The position numbers and the translations under genes were made by a program. The notes under the pieces were generated by a model. The model worked only from the letters and a program-made list of their open reading frames with translations, did no database searches and had not been told where the DNA came from. From Rhytidiadelphus loreus (Eukaryota > Streptophyta > Bryopsida > Hypnales > Hylocomiaceae): a stretch of DNA of 64,000 nt. The stretch is taken from positions 23,448,863 to 23,512,862 of the forward strand of contig OX344761.1 in assembly GCA_947034895.1 (NCBI GenBank), read 5' to 3'. Positions 1 through 12,093 of the stretch are shown here, one piece after another (the first letter of the stretch is position 1; every line of letters begins with the position of its first letter).

Positions 1-2690
1 ATGAAAAAAAGCCAGTTTGAGCTAACTATTGAATTGAAAATTTTGGTGTTGCACAGTGTTAATGCATTCAACAAAGGTCAAGTTGCACTAACCTATCCCT
101 ACTTCTTACTCATGAAGCAATAAAAAGAAGTGTCTAAACTTAATAACAAGAAATCCAATTTCAAATTGTCATAAAGTCATTAAGTATAGTAGGTACAAGT
201 CTTGACCCAAACCTGAATTGGGATGTCAAAGAATCAAGTCTTTTTGAATTTGAACTCCAAAGTCCAAACCTTCTTCATCAATCTATCTCGTTGAGCTAAG
301 AGAGAGAAATCTCTATGATTAGTAGTGTAAAATCTTCAAAGGCCTCTTCAAAGACCTACTTTTAAACTACATCAAGGTAATCAAAGTTTAGTAGTACCAA
401 TAATTCTTTGCTGGTGAAAAGAGATTTTATGTTGGATACATTAGAGAAATTAAAAAATATCAATGAAGTGCCAACAATGTGAATTATTAGCTCAGGTCAA
501 AATGCTTAAGAAAACATTCTATTGTGATTCAACATACATGATGAATTATGCGCCAATAGTTGATTGAAGTTTGAAGTCAAACCTGATGAATGAGTTGAAG
601 CGTCATAATTACTCAAAACCTCATCTTGAATCAGTAATCTATCACTATAAGAAACTCATTATTTATGTCATGTTTTCATAATTTTAGGAGACAAATTTTA
701 TTGGACATTCCATAAAACAACTTGTGTGTTTTATGTCAATATTGGACGTTCTTATTGACATAAAAATACAAGTTGTTTTATGGGATATTCAATAAAATTT
801 GTCTCTTAAAATTATGAAAATGTATAATAAAACTTGATTTTCTTATAGTGTACTAATCATGAAAAGATAGTGCAAAATCTTTAGTTAATAGTTTTGAGCA
901 TTTAGGCTAATATCAAAGTCCAAATTTAGACATTCTAATCCAAGGTTATTAGCAATAAGGACTTTATTGTTGATGGTACGAATTGAAAAGAGATTTTATG
1001 TCTCATGTGTAAGAAGAAGAATTACTAAGATAATGCAAATAAAATCAATTCAAGACACAATTTGAAAAGCACATAATCTAATTTCTCTTAGAAAATAAAC
1101 TCATAGTTTTCAATAAACTTTAATTCTAATCAATGGTTTCCAACATGAATAGCTAATGACATGATATTTATATTGCATATAGATGGAGAATAAATCACGG
1201 AGATAATGCAAATGAGCTCAATGTAAAATGTAATTTGAAACAAAAAATGCTTAAAAATAGCGTAGATAAAATTCTATTGAAAATTGTTCAAATTCCTTGT
1301 TTAGTTGATCTATAGGAGAATGATGTCATTCAAACTCTTCAAACAAGATTGAATTGCTATATATATTATAAATTGATCAAGTACATAGCTCACAAGACTC
1401 ACTTGTATATATTGCAAAGACAACACAATTTCTTCAATTAATCATCTGTAAACTTCAAAAGGCCTATTTGAGAAACTAAGTCAAGCCAATTGAAGGTTAA
1501 TTAACTGCACAAATATAGTCTATTAATGACCACAATTAAATTAGCAATTGAAGAATTATGTAGGACAAACTCTACTTGAATTGAATTGTTTCCCACTCAA
1601 ATTGTAGGAGTTTGCCCCGAACTTAATTTGTTAAATTCAATCAAAGTCTCAAGACAATTTAAATTACAGTTTTGCTTTCCCACTTGGATGTCCGTTGGAA
1701 CGTTAACTTTCACCCCATTGTCCGTTAAGATCAATATTTTTTAATTAGTTTTTTTTCATATAGTTGGATGTCCAATCCATACAATTGATGGATAGATTGT
1801 CCAACTTGACAAAAAATTAATATTTTTTTCACTATATATATTTAAACTTGATCTTCATGCGTCAAAACACCTCTTGATTGATGTTGATAGTTAGACATCT
1901 TGATGCAAAAAGGCGACATCACATTAGAATAAAAAAAACTTATTTTATAAGAGGTAAATATTCTTCTTGAGTCATACTTGGTATGACATATGCAAAGCAA
2001 GCCATTACGATTTTTTTCAACAATAGTTTATTCAACAATAGGTTCTCTCACTTCTTTCAACCAATTCTTCACATTTCTACTAGCAATTAGGCACTCTTTC
2101 ATAACTCCTCCCTCTAGCAACTTTATTGAATTCATCTATCTTATCATTAGTACAATGTATACTTTAACCATCAATACTGTATGATTTATGGATATTAGAT
2201 TGAAGGGTAGCTATATATGACCCATCGTACTTCAATATATATGATACACTTCTAGTTAGTATTTGGTCTTCAATCTTCCTAATAGATGCAAGCAAATTTA
2301 CGTGAAGAAACAATGGTCTTGTGATAAACTAAATTTGTTTGATAACAAAATTTGTCAATCCATTTTAAGCATGTTTATAATGGAATTGAATAGGTCAAGT
2401 CAATTTCCATTGCAATACAATCATTTTCAAAAGATCTTGATCGAAATTCTTGAGAATCATCCATATGTAGCATTTTGTTTGGATAATAAAGAAAATGAGC
2501 CTTGAAATGAACCAACATTGAAAATAAATCAACAAATTATTATTAGAAGAAGTGGTATTCTTTTTTTGAGCATATTGGTTATCACAACTACAGCTACTAG
2601 GATGTTAAAGCAATTTTTTTCATGCTTATAGCAATTTTTTTCATATTTATGTGCTTTAAGTTTAACATTAGAAACTTTAGCAATATGATT
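1..2690. other. AT-rich intergenic stretch
   Basis: I see no supportable gene here. The short ORFs at 1990-2184 and 2263-2505 on the plus strand lack recognisable domains. The only structure is the inverted-repeat element at 671-821. Confidence 0.6.
671..821. repeat. MITE-like hairpin element with 70-bp arms
   Basis: The left arm (671-741) and the reverse complement of the right arm (752-821) match over about 70 bp with a handful of mismatches, leaving a loop of about 10 bp. Both arms contain a GAGACAAATTTTATTG-like core and a CATAAAACAACTTG core. A short, non-coding, nearly complete palindrome is the architecture of a non-autonomous foldback or MITE element. The superfamily is not identified and no clean target-site duplication is seen. 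Confidence 0.75.
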
Positions 2691-3080
2691 CATGAACACA
2701 GTTTTAATTGGACATGCCTCTACATTATGCAACAAGAGTTCGTTTTGCTTTTCAACCAGAAGTTAGATCTAAGTGGTTTTCAAATTTCATATTTATGTAT
2801 TGTTTTGCAAGTACAACTGAGAGTACAACAAAGACCGGTATAAATGTTGAGAGAGTTCTCTCAATCATTTCCTCCTCAGTAATAGCCTGCCCACATAACC
2901 TCACTTGTATCATTATGTAGTATAGTTCATTATTGAAGGAAACAAGTGTTAAAAAATTCAACACTTGTAAATGAGTTCAATCATGAAGGGCTCTAGGAAG
3001 GAAGATGGTTTTCTTGTGATCAAAACAAGATTTGAGCTTATGCCAAAGTTCATTTGGATTTTCAAATTCAAATATTGATG
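2690..3080 (-). mobile_element. Decayed copia-type gag fragment (UBN2-like)
   Basis: Read on the minus strand from about 3075, the sequence gives a run resembling the gag polyprotein domain of plant Copia elements (UBN2 family). It has NELWHKLKSCFDHKKT, then a THLQV...FNNELYYI segment, then RLCGQAITEEEMIERTLSTF, then KQYINMKFENHLDL, and near the end ELLLHNVEACP. The order and spacing match the family pattern (FDHQK, LCGQxIT, EKTxSTF, QQYR, NELL.NH). A TGA interrupts it where the family normally has Trp (near 2995). No reverse transcriptase, integrase or LTRs were recognised nearby, so it is a dead fragment. Confidence 0.65.
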
Positions 3081-4423
3081 CTGTAAAGATGGAATAAGAT
3101 GGCAACAAAACAAAAGCAAAGTATTTCAAGAAATAGAGGTGAAAAGAGAGGTATTTACTATCAAAAAAATAGTCAAATTAAAGTAATATAGTCTAATAAT
3201 TGTTTTGCAAATATATGCACTTTTGTAGTTTCTATCTATAATAAATAATTATTGCCATCAACTACCAATTGTAAAATATTGAAAAAAGAAAAGGTTGAAG
3301 TCTTGGTGGCTCAATAGTAGTAGCCACCAGAATTGTTGTAGATGTAGCAACAGAAGATGTCAAAGTACTCATGATAGAGAAAAAAAAAATGACTTATTGA
3401 AAAAAATTTGGCATCAGGGTTTGAAATGAGATAAAAAATAAAGATCGAGGTAAAGATAAAGATAAAGAAAGTAAAAATAAAAGATAAAAGATAAAATAAA
3501 ATAAAAAATAAAATAAAGATAAATGTAAAAGATAAAGAAATGTATAATGATAAAGTAAAAATTAAGGATAGGATAAGGATAAAGAAAAATATAAATGTAT
3601 AAAATATATTAAATAAATAAATAAAAATGATTGGGATTTTGAGAGACAATAAGAGGGAGTTGATGGATGAAGTAGTAGCTAGGAAGACAAAGAGAGAAGC
3701 TTATAGGCGAAAAAGAAAGCCACAAAGAAAAAAAAGGGATAAACCAATAGGGAAGGAGGGAAGAAAGAGGTGGTAGAAGAAGGCGGGGAGGAAAATAAAT
3801 AAATTCTAACAGCTAGGAAGAGGCACATAGGATGGCCCGGGATAGAGGTGGTGTATAAGAAGATGGGATTGACAGCAAAGTGGAAGAGTGCAAGGGTTTA
3901 GGAGGGTTGAAGGTAGAGTGGGTGCTTGGGGGGATGCTTCAAAATACATGCACGACAACAAAGAGGGTTGCAACATAGAGGATAGATGGTGTGTGTGTGT
4001 GTAAAGCCTCTTCCTAAAAAAATATAAATTGGAAGTACAAAAATTCAAGAAATTCAAAGACTGAATTACTAGAGCATGCCAATAACATGTCATGCAATAG
4101 AAAACTAAGCAAACCACAAAAGGTAGCAACAACCAAAGTATGCAAAAATGCTCAAGTATCAATTAAAAGAAGAGTTTAAGCATAAATAAAAAGAGAAATG
4201 ATAAATAGTTCTTCTCTCCTATTGGTCCAAAGAATTCTTCAACTACGAAAGAGTTGGAGAACATATTAAGATAATAATATATATTTCTTAACAAAATCCA
4301 CCCTGCCCTTTAAGCAATTGTCTACATTCTCTTCTTCATAGTGTTGGAGTTGATCATCTTCTTTTCAATCTTCTTTCAGACCAAGCATAGAAAGCTTAAC
4401 TCCTAAAGTCCCAAAGTCCCTGT
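3081..4423. other. Intergenic stretch with simple repeat
   Basis: No gene is recognised. A purine-rich tract dominates 3430-3645. The ORFs on the minus strand at 3311-3649 and 3806-4162 are low-complexity translations of it or of neighbouring sequence. Confidence 0.55.
3430..3645. repeat. GATAAA/AAATA simple-repeat tract
   Basis: Degenerate short tandem units (GATAAA, AAAATA, AAAGATA) run for about 200 bp on the plus strand and read as CT/T-rich on the other strand. It is microsatellite-like, imperfect and non-coding. Confidence 0.8.
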
Positions 4424-5290
4424 AGAGGATTTTTGGAATTTCAGATAGGCTTTTGTGATTTCAAATTTTGACATGGTTCTTTGAATTTTTTTTTGAGGAT
4501 GGGAAATTAGATTAGCTTTCTAGAAATGTAATTTTTTTTCAAACAGTGCTTAGCAGTAAAAGTTATGCCACCCTAAGTCTAAAAAGTAATTCAAAAGGCA
4601 ACCCAAAAAGAATCACAAAAATTTAATTTTTTTTCTCAAAGATTATATTTGTTTACATCTAAAGCTTTGATTCATTCTATTTGGACTAGTAATGAGAAAG
4701 TTATAGACAATCTTGTTTTTTGGGCAATCTAAGCATCTTTTTGAAAAAATAACTTATAAAATTCATTTTTGAATGCAATTTTTACAATTTAAAAAAAATA
4801 AAATTTAGACATGGTGAAGTTTACTTGTTAGAACATTCTCATGATTGGCATTATTGTGTTTCAATTCCATCTTAGGATTATTAATGGTTTAGTTTTCCCT
4901 TCAATCTTGAATGTACTTCTACTTAACAATTTTTTATTGAGTGAAAATTAAACATTTTATTGTTGAATTTTTTTTCTTGGATTTTCAGCTCAATTATTCA
5001 CCATAAAAAATTAGAAAATCAAAATTAGTAGTGCAAAAATTTTAAGTTAAGAAGATTTAAAGTCAAAGAATCTAGTTAAGGCAAGGTATAAAAAAAACTT
5101 GTTTTCTTCACTTTAAATGCAAATATCTTGCAATCTATGGTGTCAAAGTTTCTAGAATTTCTTCCATGCATTTTTATACTATTCAAGTGCAAAATCCTAC
5201 CGTGAGATATGCAGAAAAAAATGATTTTTAAAGTTTGTTGCTCTTTGCAATAGAAATGGCAGTTTTGAGTGGTTTTTGATGAAATTTCAC
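4424..5290 (+). repeat. Dispersed repeat family, copy A
   Basis: About 870 bp of AT-rich sequence aligns along its length with 26600-27470 in the same orientation and with 48128-48932 in reverse complement. Shared landmarks in order are GAAAGTTATAGACAATCTTG, CAATCTAAGCATCTT, AATGCAATTTTTACAATTT, a TACTTCTACTTAACA block, TTTAAATGCAAATATCTTG and TTTGCAATAGAAA. It encodes no protein. Its right end lies about 45 bp beyond the ALMT stop codon, so it may supply or interrupt that gene's 3' UTR. The repeat class is unknown. Confidence 0.75.
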
Positions 5291-5333
5291 AAGCGTCGCC
5301 AAACTTGCTTGAAACACGAGTGAATATCAACAC

Positions 5334-8149
5334 TCAGTTCGAACAAGCTTGAAACTTAGCTTGTTCACTAAAATCCTCAACACAATCAATAACGGACCTC
5401 ATCTTTGAAACAACTTCAATCAAAAGAGACGCAAACTTGACGAAAGATAGAGCTGAGATTCTCTCAAGAGTACAGTGCCCAGGCTCAGTAGTACTCCCCA
5501 AAAGGAACTCCGTGTTTTGGTGTATTTTGGATTGCAACTCAACAGCTGCCTCCTCTGCTCGTGTCATGATGTTCTCTGATGAAAACTTTTTCATGTTTTT
5601 CATACTATCTCCTAGTATGCGAAGAACGGCTGCACACTCGGTTGCAATTGTCGCAATCTCCTGTTCATCAATATTTCTTTTAGAAAAATGAAGACCAATG
5701 TGAAATTTTTTTTTTATTAAAGCTAAGCCACATGGACCTTGATAGCAAGTTTTACCCTTGATGCCTCTTTTCCGATGTAAACTATTCTTTACCAACCTAC
5801 AACACCTAAGCAAATACCCAAAGCAGAACAATCCAATAGATGACAATAAAGATACCAAAGGCACAAAGATAAAGTACAAATTGTGGAAGACTGAGAGTGA
5901 TTAAGAACCAAACCTGGGAAAAAATATCTCTGAGGTGCTTGGGTGCTTGAATATTTGCCCGGAGACACAAATCAAGAGCTATAACATCATAGAGAGTATA
6001 ACGAAGGCAGTCCGCAATGTCATCGTATAAGTGCCAAGGGTATCCCATGAAAAACTTTCCATGTGGAGGTTCCCAAAGCACGGCACTCAACTGAGACAAT
6101 GCAACAGGTAAATCATCAGTCTCTTTTAGAAGCAACTGAAAAAATTCTTGGCAATACAGCGACCAGTTAAGTTTTTGGAAATTAGATGTCGAGTACACTC
6201 ACCAACTTTTCCATGTCTGTACCAGACATCACCAATTCTCTTAATAATTCAACGACGCTCACCAACTTGTAAGTGTCTGAATCTGACAACACTATTTCGG
6301 GATAGCTCTGGTGAATTTTATCGTCTTCACATCGCCCGCTTAAGATGTCAGAGGAATGATCCAGCTTCGTGTCTTTGATATACTCCTCAACACATCTGCA
6401 GATATGGGCAACTTAATACCTAAGCACTCGAATATTGCACAAGAACACATACTTATTCTTTTAACAATATGTAGACTACTTGCTTGCAAATAATGTACTC
6501 AAATCAGTAATAATACTCTTAAATGGAAATTATCAAAACAATATACGTAGAAAAAGCCTGATAGCAATTAAAAAAAAACTTGTACAGCTTATTGGGTAAA
6601 TGAAATTTGTACCTCTCAAAAACGCTGGCAGCAGTCTCAAAGTTTTCTGCCACAAGCTTGTGCAGCGTATCTCCAGCATAAATTGGTCGAAAAAATAGAT
6701 TAACAATCGACGACATCGCAAACCCAAACGAGATCATGAGAAACCTGAGCATCGGCAATGTCCATCTTTCTGGATACAAGTACCCACAGATTACGAAAAA
6801 ATGAAACGCAATTGTTGCCACTGTAAAAGCATAGCCCCATTGCTCTTTCAAAGGGGGTATTCCCTTCAAGAATCGAAAAACGAAACCACCCATGATTACA
6901 CAGAATACCTGCACAACCGCGTGAGACCTTAATCAGATCCTCAAGAATAGTCCAATCAAATCTTCCAAGACACTCTCTAGTTTGTAAAGAACCAATTTTC
7001 ACATCAAATAACACTATTACTACACAAAAGAATGGATATCATTATGTTGACAAACACACAAGAAAAAAATTACGAAACTTACCACAAAGTAAGGGTACAC
7101 AGGTCCAAGTTGTAGCCCTAATTGATTCAGACCAAACCCTAAGCAACCAGCAAACAAGGTTCCCAAAACGCGGTTGCAGCCTTTGCTGATAGAGAGTCCC
7201 ATGTTTCCCTCATATAGAAGATCGGTAGTAATAACGGCCCACAACGCAATCGTTGAAATCTCTGTGAAAGGCTCAGGAATTTTGACAACACATGGTATAG
7301 AACACAAGCCAGCACATAATCCTGCAAACAACCAGAATCCCCCATGAATTCATAAGAATATTGGAAAGTTCCAAGAGTTCCAAATGTTCCAAGAATAAAA
7401 GTTTCAAGAATGAAAGTGCCAACCAATTCACTATAAAATTCTCATATTGTAGCATGGACAATAATAATTAGAAAAAATTTCATGTCTAGCTTAGAAGAGT
7501 CAAACTGATTGCGAAGGTTCAAAAGCGATAAACTCTCTTACTTAGAACCTTAAAGTCAATCAAGCTTAGGACTTTTCCATGAATGAACTCAAGCAAGATT
7601 TGTAACCAAGGGACCTACATATAATGTAGATAGACTCTCAATGGAAACGAACACAAATGTAATGGACATTCAAGTTCTGCACAACCATAGTTCCATTGCA
7701 ATCAAGAGAAGCCAAGCATGTGCTTTCCAAGAAAGAAGAGTGTTGCACCCACCTTGCTTGACAGACAGAATTGTGAGACTGGAATTCTTTTTCATCGCAT
7801 CCCAACTCCACTTAGGCCACATGAACAGCCCCATCATTAGATTGTACAAGAAATTCCGTGTGTCCGTCTTGGCACTATATTTTGCTCTTGCCACTGATGA
7901 CTTCTTTTGCATAGGGTTGCGAATAGATTGACCTCTGCGCCTCGATTCACTTCTTGAATAATCATTGGAACGGGTTCGATTTAAGGAATTTGCGAGTGAT
8001 TCATCAGGAATTGTACCATCCTGCGATTCACTTGGAACTTCAACCACCACCTCGTCACGATGTAACCCGGTTGAACAAGAGTTTTGGATGTTTTCGTTAA
8101 GATCCCCCAACAACGGGGAAGTAAGCGAACTGTAACTGATGGTCACCAT
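5334..8149 (-). CDS. ALMT: Aluminium-activated malate transporter (ALMT) family anion channel, 6 coding exons
   Basis: ALMT proteins are membrane anion channels that pass malate and other anions across the plasma membrane or tonoplast. Joining exons 8149-7753, 7321-7083, 6908-6613, 6395-6203, 6135-5914 and 5660-5334 keeps frame throughout and gives 557 aa, a usual ALMT length. All introns are GT-AG. Residues 1-115 are a basic, Ser/Arg-rich cytosolic tail. The membrane core follows, with the family signature near residue 160 (LWAVITTDLLYEG then SISKGCNRVLGTLFAG). Exon 3 carries further membrane helices and ends in AGDTLHKLVAENFE. The family WEPPHG motif is at 396-401, and a soluble helical C-terminus ends in ACSN. 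The gene is intact. Exon 4 contains a 60-bp tandem duplication that repeats the splice donor. A 3' splice site at 8181-8183 shows at least one intron in the 5' UTR. Whether it is a malate channel, and in which membrane, cannot be told from sequence. Confidence 0.93.
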
Positions 8150-9109
8150 TGTTCAATCCACATCACCTGGGTCCAATGCCCTGCAAAATAAAATAAATAT
8201 ATTCAACAAAGACTTGAGACACGATTAAGCTCTAGAGGAAAACATTAAGTTGATATGAATTTCATATAAATTTCATATTAATATAAATTTTAATGAATGT
8301 AAAAGTTGCCACTTCAGAAAAGTTTCATATTAATGTAAAAGTTGCAACTTCAGGAATTTTGAGCTTTAATTTTTTTCTAAAACAAAAAACTCCCATTGCA
8401 TTATGCTGAAGTCAATATGAAATTAGATCCAAAGGGGAACCCTTCGAAAGGTCACTGCTTGCTTGTGTCTACAATATGCAGAAAGAGACTAATTGAAGGA
8501 CAATGATAGAGGGGTTTAGAAAAAATAGCAAGGCAGGCGTTTCTATCAGCAAACTGGGACAGGTGCTTCATACGTCATTGCTGAAGCCGCAATTCCTCAG
8601 ATGCTTCACCTAAAGCCTACACAGCAATCATTTCATAGTTAAGAAGCATAGCTCAAGAGAAGGAAGGCTCCCATAATAACAACGGGGCTAATCAGAACTG
8701 CTAGAGCAAAAAATATTCTCGATGCACCTATTGAGAGATGCAAGTCAATACCGCATTGTATAATACCAAATAATGACAAAGTCGTAAGAGGTGTCGGTTT
8801 GAAGGAAATCTATTACCTTTCATTTAAATAAATAGTGATTTGCGCAACAATGTCACCAAATGTTGGCAGACAAACAAATACGACCTCTGTCTTTCCCAAG
8901 GCTCAAGATCATAACCTGAAAAAGCCAAAACAAAGTGCGTTTCATTCTTAGTCACATTGTCACCACACATGAAGAGAGCCTTTCAATTCAATTCGTCTAA
9001 GGTAAATTACAATGCGCAATACGAAATTTAAGCCATAAATATGCGTAAGAACCCTTTATTTAGGTTTTTGAGTACCTTGCACTTGGCTAAGTCGTCAAGG
9101 TTTTTGTCC
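8150..9109 (-). other. Probable spliced 5' leader exons (ALMT) or orphan exons
   Basis: On the minus strand an acceptor (TTTTGCAG) precedes 8180, so 8180-8150 is the last untranslated leader piece before the ALMT start. Two further blocks look like exons. One is 8915-8817, with acceptor CTTTTTCAG and donor GTAATA. The other is 9109-9076, with acceptor CTCTCTTCAG and donor GTACTC. Joined in sequence they carry no long reading frame. They could be non-coding leader exons of ALMT transcribed from a promoter further upstream, or remnants of the helicase-like gene whose exon ends at 9968. Confidence 0.35.
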
Positions 9110-9967
9110 CTGAAGAGAGAAAATCGAATAATTCAAGGTTAGAATCAAGAAAGTGTGCATCAAGAGTATAATCGAATAACTTAATTATAAACCCCACCAA
9201 TCCAGTTAAAATAAGCAAGCTGTGCTAGTTAAGTCGTATAACGTCTTTTACAGAGAGAAATAGGGCATGAGAATATAATACAGAAAGCCACACTAAACCT
9301 CCAACCTAAAATTAGTTGAACTCAGCTACAAAAATAGAGACACCACGAACAAACTCCTCAAAAACCTGCTGATCAAAAACGCAAAGAGAAAGCTCTGCTC
9401 TCTTGTTTTAAAGAAATAAAAATAAAAATAAATACATAAAACACGCAAAGAGAATGTGGCCACTAAAATCTCAACATGTCCAGAACTCACTGGAAGAGGT
9501 CAGCAAATCTCTGCCCAAACCTCTCGAAAACTTAGTTCCCATATACATCTAGGCCCAAGCACTAGAGTCACGCCAACAACTCTCTGCTAAGCAACTCCTT
9601 CAAAGGCCAAGGAATCACAGCAACAGCAACAGCAATAAACACACAATTCCGAATCCCCTGCTTTTAAAAAAAGATTTCCACACAACAGGTGTACACATCG
9701 CAACCACTTACACCTTTCCAACTTCACAATCGGAAAAAGAACAAAAAGAAAAATAAGACCTAAAGAAGCAGATCATAAACCAAGACGTCGCCTCAACAAA
9801 GACGACCTCTGTATACACAAACTCGGTTGCCATGCTCGCTTCAAATCTCACGAAAAAGTCACCAGTTCCAATGAACACTAACTCAATCTCTTCATCTAAT
9901 CCCGCTCTCGATTCAAAAACACAATGACAGAAGATTCCACAAAGGCTGGGGAATATAGGAAACTTAC

Positions 9968-10456
9968 ACATAAAACATTCTCAAAAAAGTCTTGGAAAGC
10001 ACGCCCGCTTTTCATGATCAGGGAAAACCGGTCCGGGGCACATATCTCTAAACCAACTTTCACAACCTCGACTCCGGGACCACGAACACGGAGGAGTTGC
10101 TTCTCTGGGGCATTCAGAAGACTAGATCCTCCACAATGTTGGACAATACGAGATGCAGAAAAGTGGCTTCCAAACACAGAGTGAGTGAGTGCATTATTCT
10201 CCTTATTTACAAGCACCTGCACCCCTCCCGATAGACTTGCCTGCTGGCGGCCGTCTAGAGAAGCTTTCGTAGCAGTATGATTCCAATTCGGGCCGATCAC
10301 ATCCGACTGAGGGGTCAATCGAGGTTGCATAGGCAGACGTACACAGTTGCCTAAAGGCTCCATGGACCCAGGACATTGCACTTTTGCATTCCTTCTGGCC
10401 AATGCTGCAGCTCGGTTGGCTTCAATACGTCGTTTCTGCTCCTCGCTCACCTCCAT
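9968..10456 (-). pseudogene. Orphan first exon resembling ZRANB3-like SNF2 helicase N-terminus
   Basis: The exon reads 163 codons from an ATG at 10456 (MEVSEEQKRRIEANRAAAL) to a strong donor (TGT|GTAAGT) after 9968. The opening EEQ-K/R-RR-EANR-AALA-R pattern is typical of plant SMARCAL1/ZRANB3-type annealing helicases. The segment KVGLEICAPDRFSL near residues 133-146 resembles the start of the substrate-recognition region of plant ZRANB3 homologues. An upstream in-frame ATG at 10480 exists. No helicase exons follow: the next recognisable coding exon on this strand is ALMT. The exon is therefore probably a truncated duplicate, or the start of a short chimeric transcript. The family call rests on remembered similarity and is moderate. 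Confidence 0.42.
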
Positions 10457-12093
10457 TCCTTGAGAAAATTTGTCATTCAAAACCTAATCCGACCTCAATC
10501 CATCAACAGAAGGACCACCATCCGCAATCCGTCCTATCAATCACTTCCACCTCCATCCTCAGCTAGAGTTTCTCCAAATCACCAGAGAATTTTCATTCTG
10601 AAAGCAAACCTGATGTTCATTTAGTGCAGGGGATAAAGGCAATGTTCTTCATTTCCAGGGCTTTAAGCAACCCTATTCGTCGTTAAACCCCTGCTTGATT
10701 CAAAATGGCCGAAATCCCGCGACCGGCACGAAAATGGAAAAAGGCAATGCAGTCACCCTAAGGACTGTAGTGGATTCAATGAAGCATGCAATACGCACAT
10801 TGATTGACGGACATCTTCAAGAGCTCACAGAAGTACGGCCACTTACACATTCGATGGAGCATCTCGAAATGATCAAGACGACACCTCGTAATCTCCGGTC
10901 AACTGTGCACACCTCGCGCTGATCCCAGTAAACGGAAAGATGGAGCTATCTTGACTTCCCAATGAAGTTGAATTCCGAGGAGGCCGATTCCGGAAATCAC
11001 ATCGCCTACGCAAAATTCACATACCGCCCGCGCGCACTCAACTCCACAGTTCAGATCCTCGGCGAAAGCTAAACAAAAATCCACAACGCCTACAATGGGT
11101 TTCCTCACAGAGATCGTGAATTCTACACACAAGTCACGAATTCTACACAAATCTCCGGCTCCTCGTCAAGATCAGAATGACATCGTTCGCAATCGACCGA
11201 AACAACGACCACGTTTCGAAATCCCGCAAGTAAGAGAAGGAAATCGGCGCATTGCAAACGTCACGTTTCATAAGACTCGCCAGTCACATTTCAAACGATT
11301 TGGGCCCTACAGAATCACCTACAAAATCATATATTGAAGAAAATTGAAGAAAAGAATAAAGATTATTATTATTTCATTAACCCTTCAAGGATGAGCTGGT
11401 CACCGTGGAAATCAGCTGTTTTAGAACCGTGTGAATTGTTGGCTGAAAAAAATGCAAAAGCACTCAATGGAAGTCAAACTACTATAGAAGACATTCCCTT
11501 TTCACACAAAATTTGGAGGATGAATAGTTGCACTTCTCTAACATGTAGAAAGATTCTTTGTCATTCATTTGCTAGAGAATGTCTTGAGCGTCATTTATGG
11601 GTTTAGGGTCTTTATCTATGAAATATTAGGAATAACTATATAAGTGCAGCAATGTAGACTATCAAGTGGTGTAACCTATTTCATATATACTCTGCTTGTT
11701 AGTTAAATGATCATACGTGTTTTGTGTATGTCAATTATTAGGAGCTATATATGATACTTTCATAACTTAAGTGTTCCATATTTATTTTCATAAGTGTACT
11801 CATTGGATTTTTCATGCAACACATATAACTAAGCAGTTGACCAAGTGAAAACAAATACCGAATTACTGAATGTCAAGTCAAAGTGCCCTTGAGTATGAAG
11901 TTTTTAGGCCTTGTATAAGCCTTACCATTGGAATGTGCATAAAGGTTTTGATATTGGAGCAATAAAATCAATGCTCCAAAATTTATAATTGACATGATCA
12001 ATCAACAAAAATGTATTAATTAGAAGAATGCATCTACAATGTTGTCAATTGAAGGTAATGTTTAAGAAGGGATTAAAGGATGAAACATATCCA

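Noticed and set aside
3806..4162. 118-codon minus-strand ORF
   Set aside because: Low-complexity His/Pro/Leu stretch including a GT run; no family resemblance.
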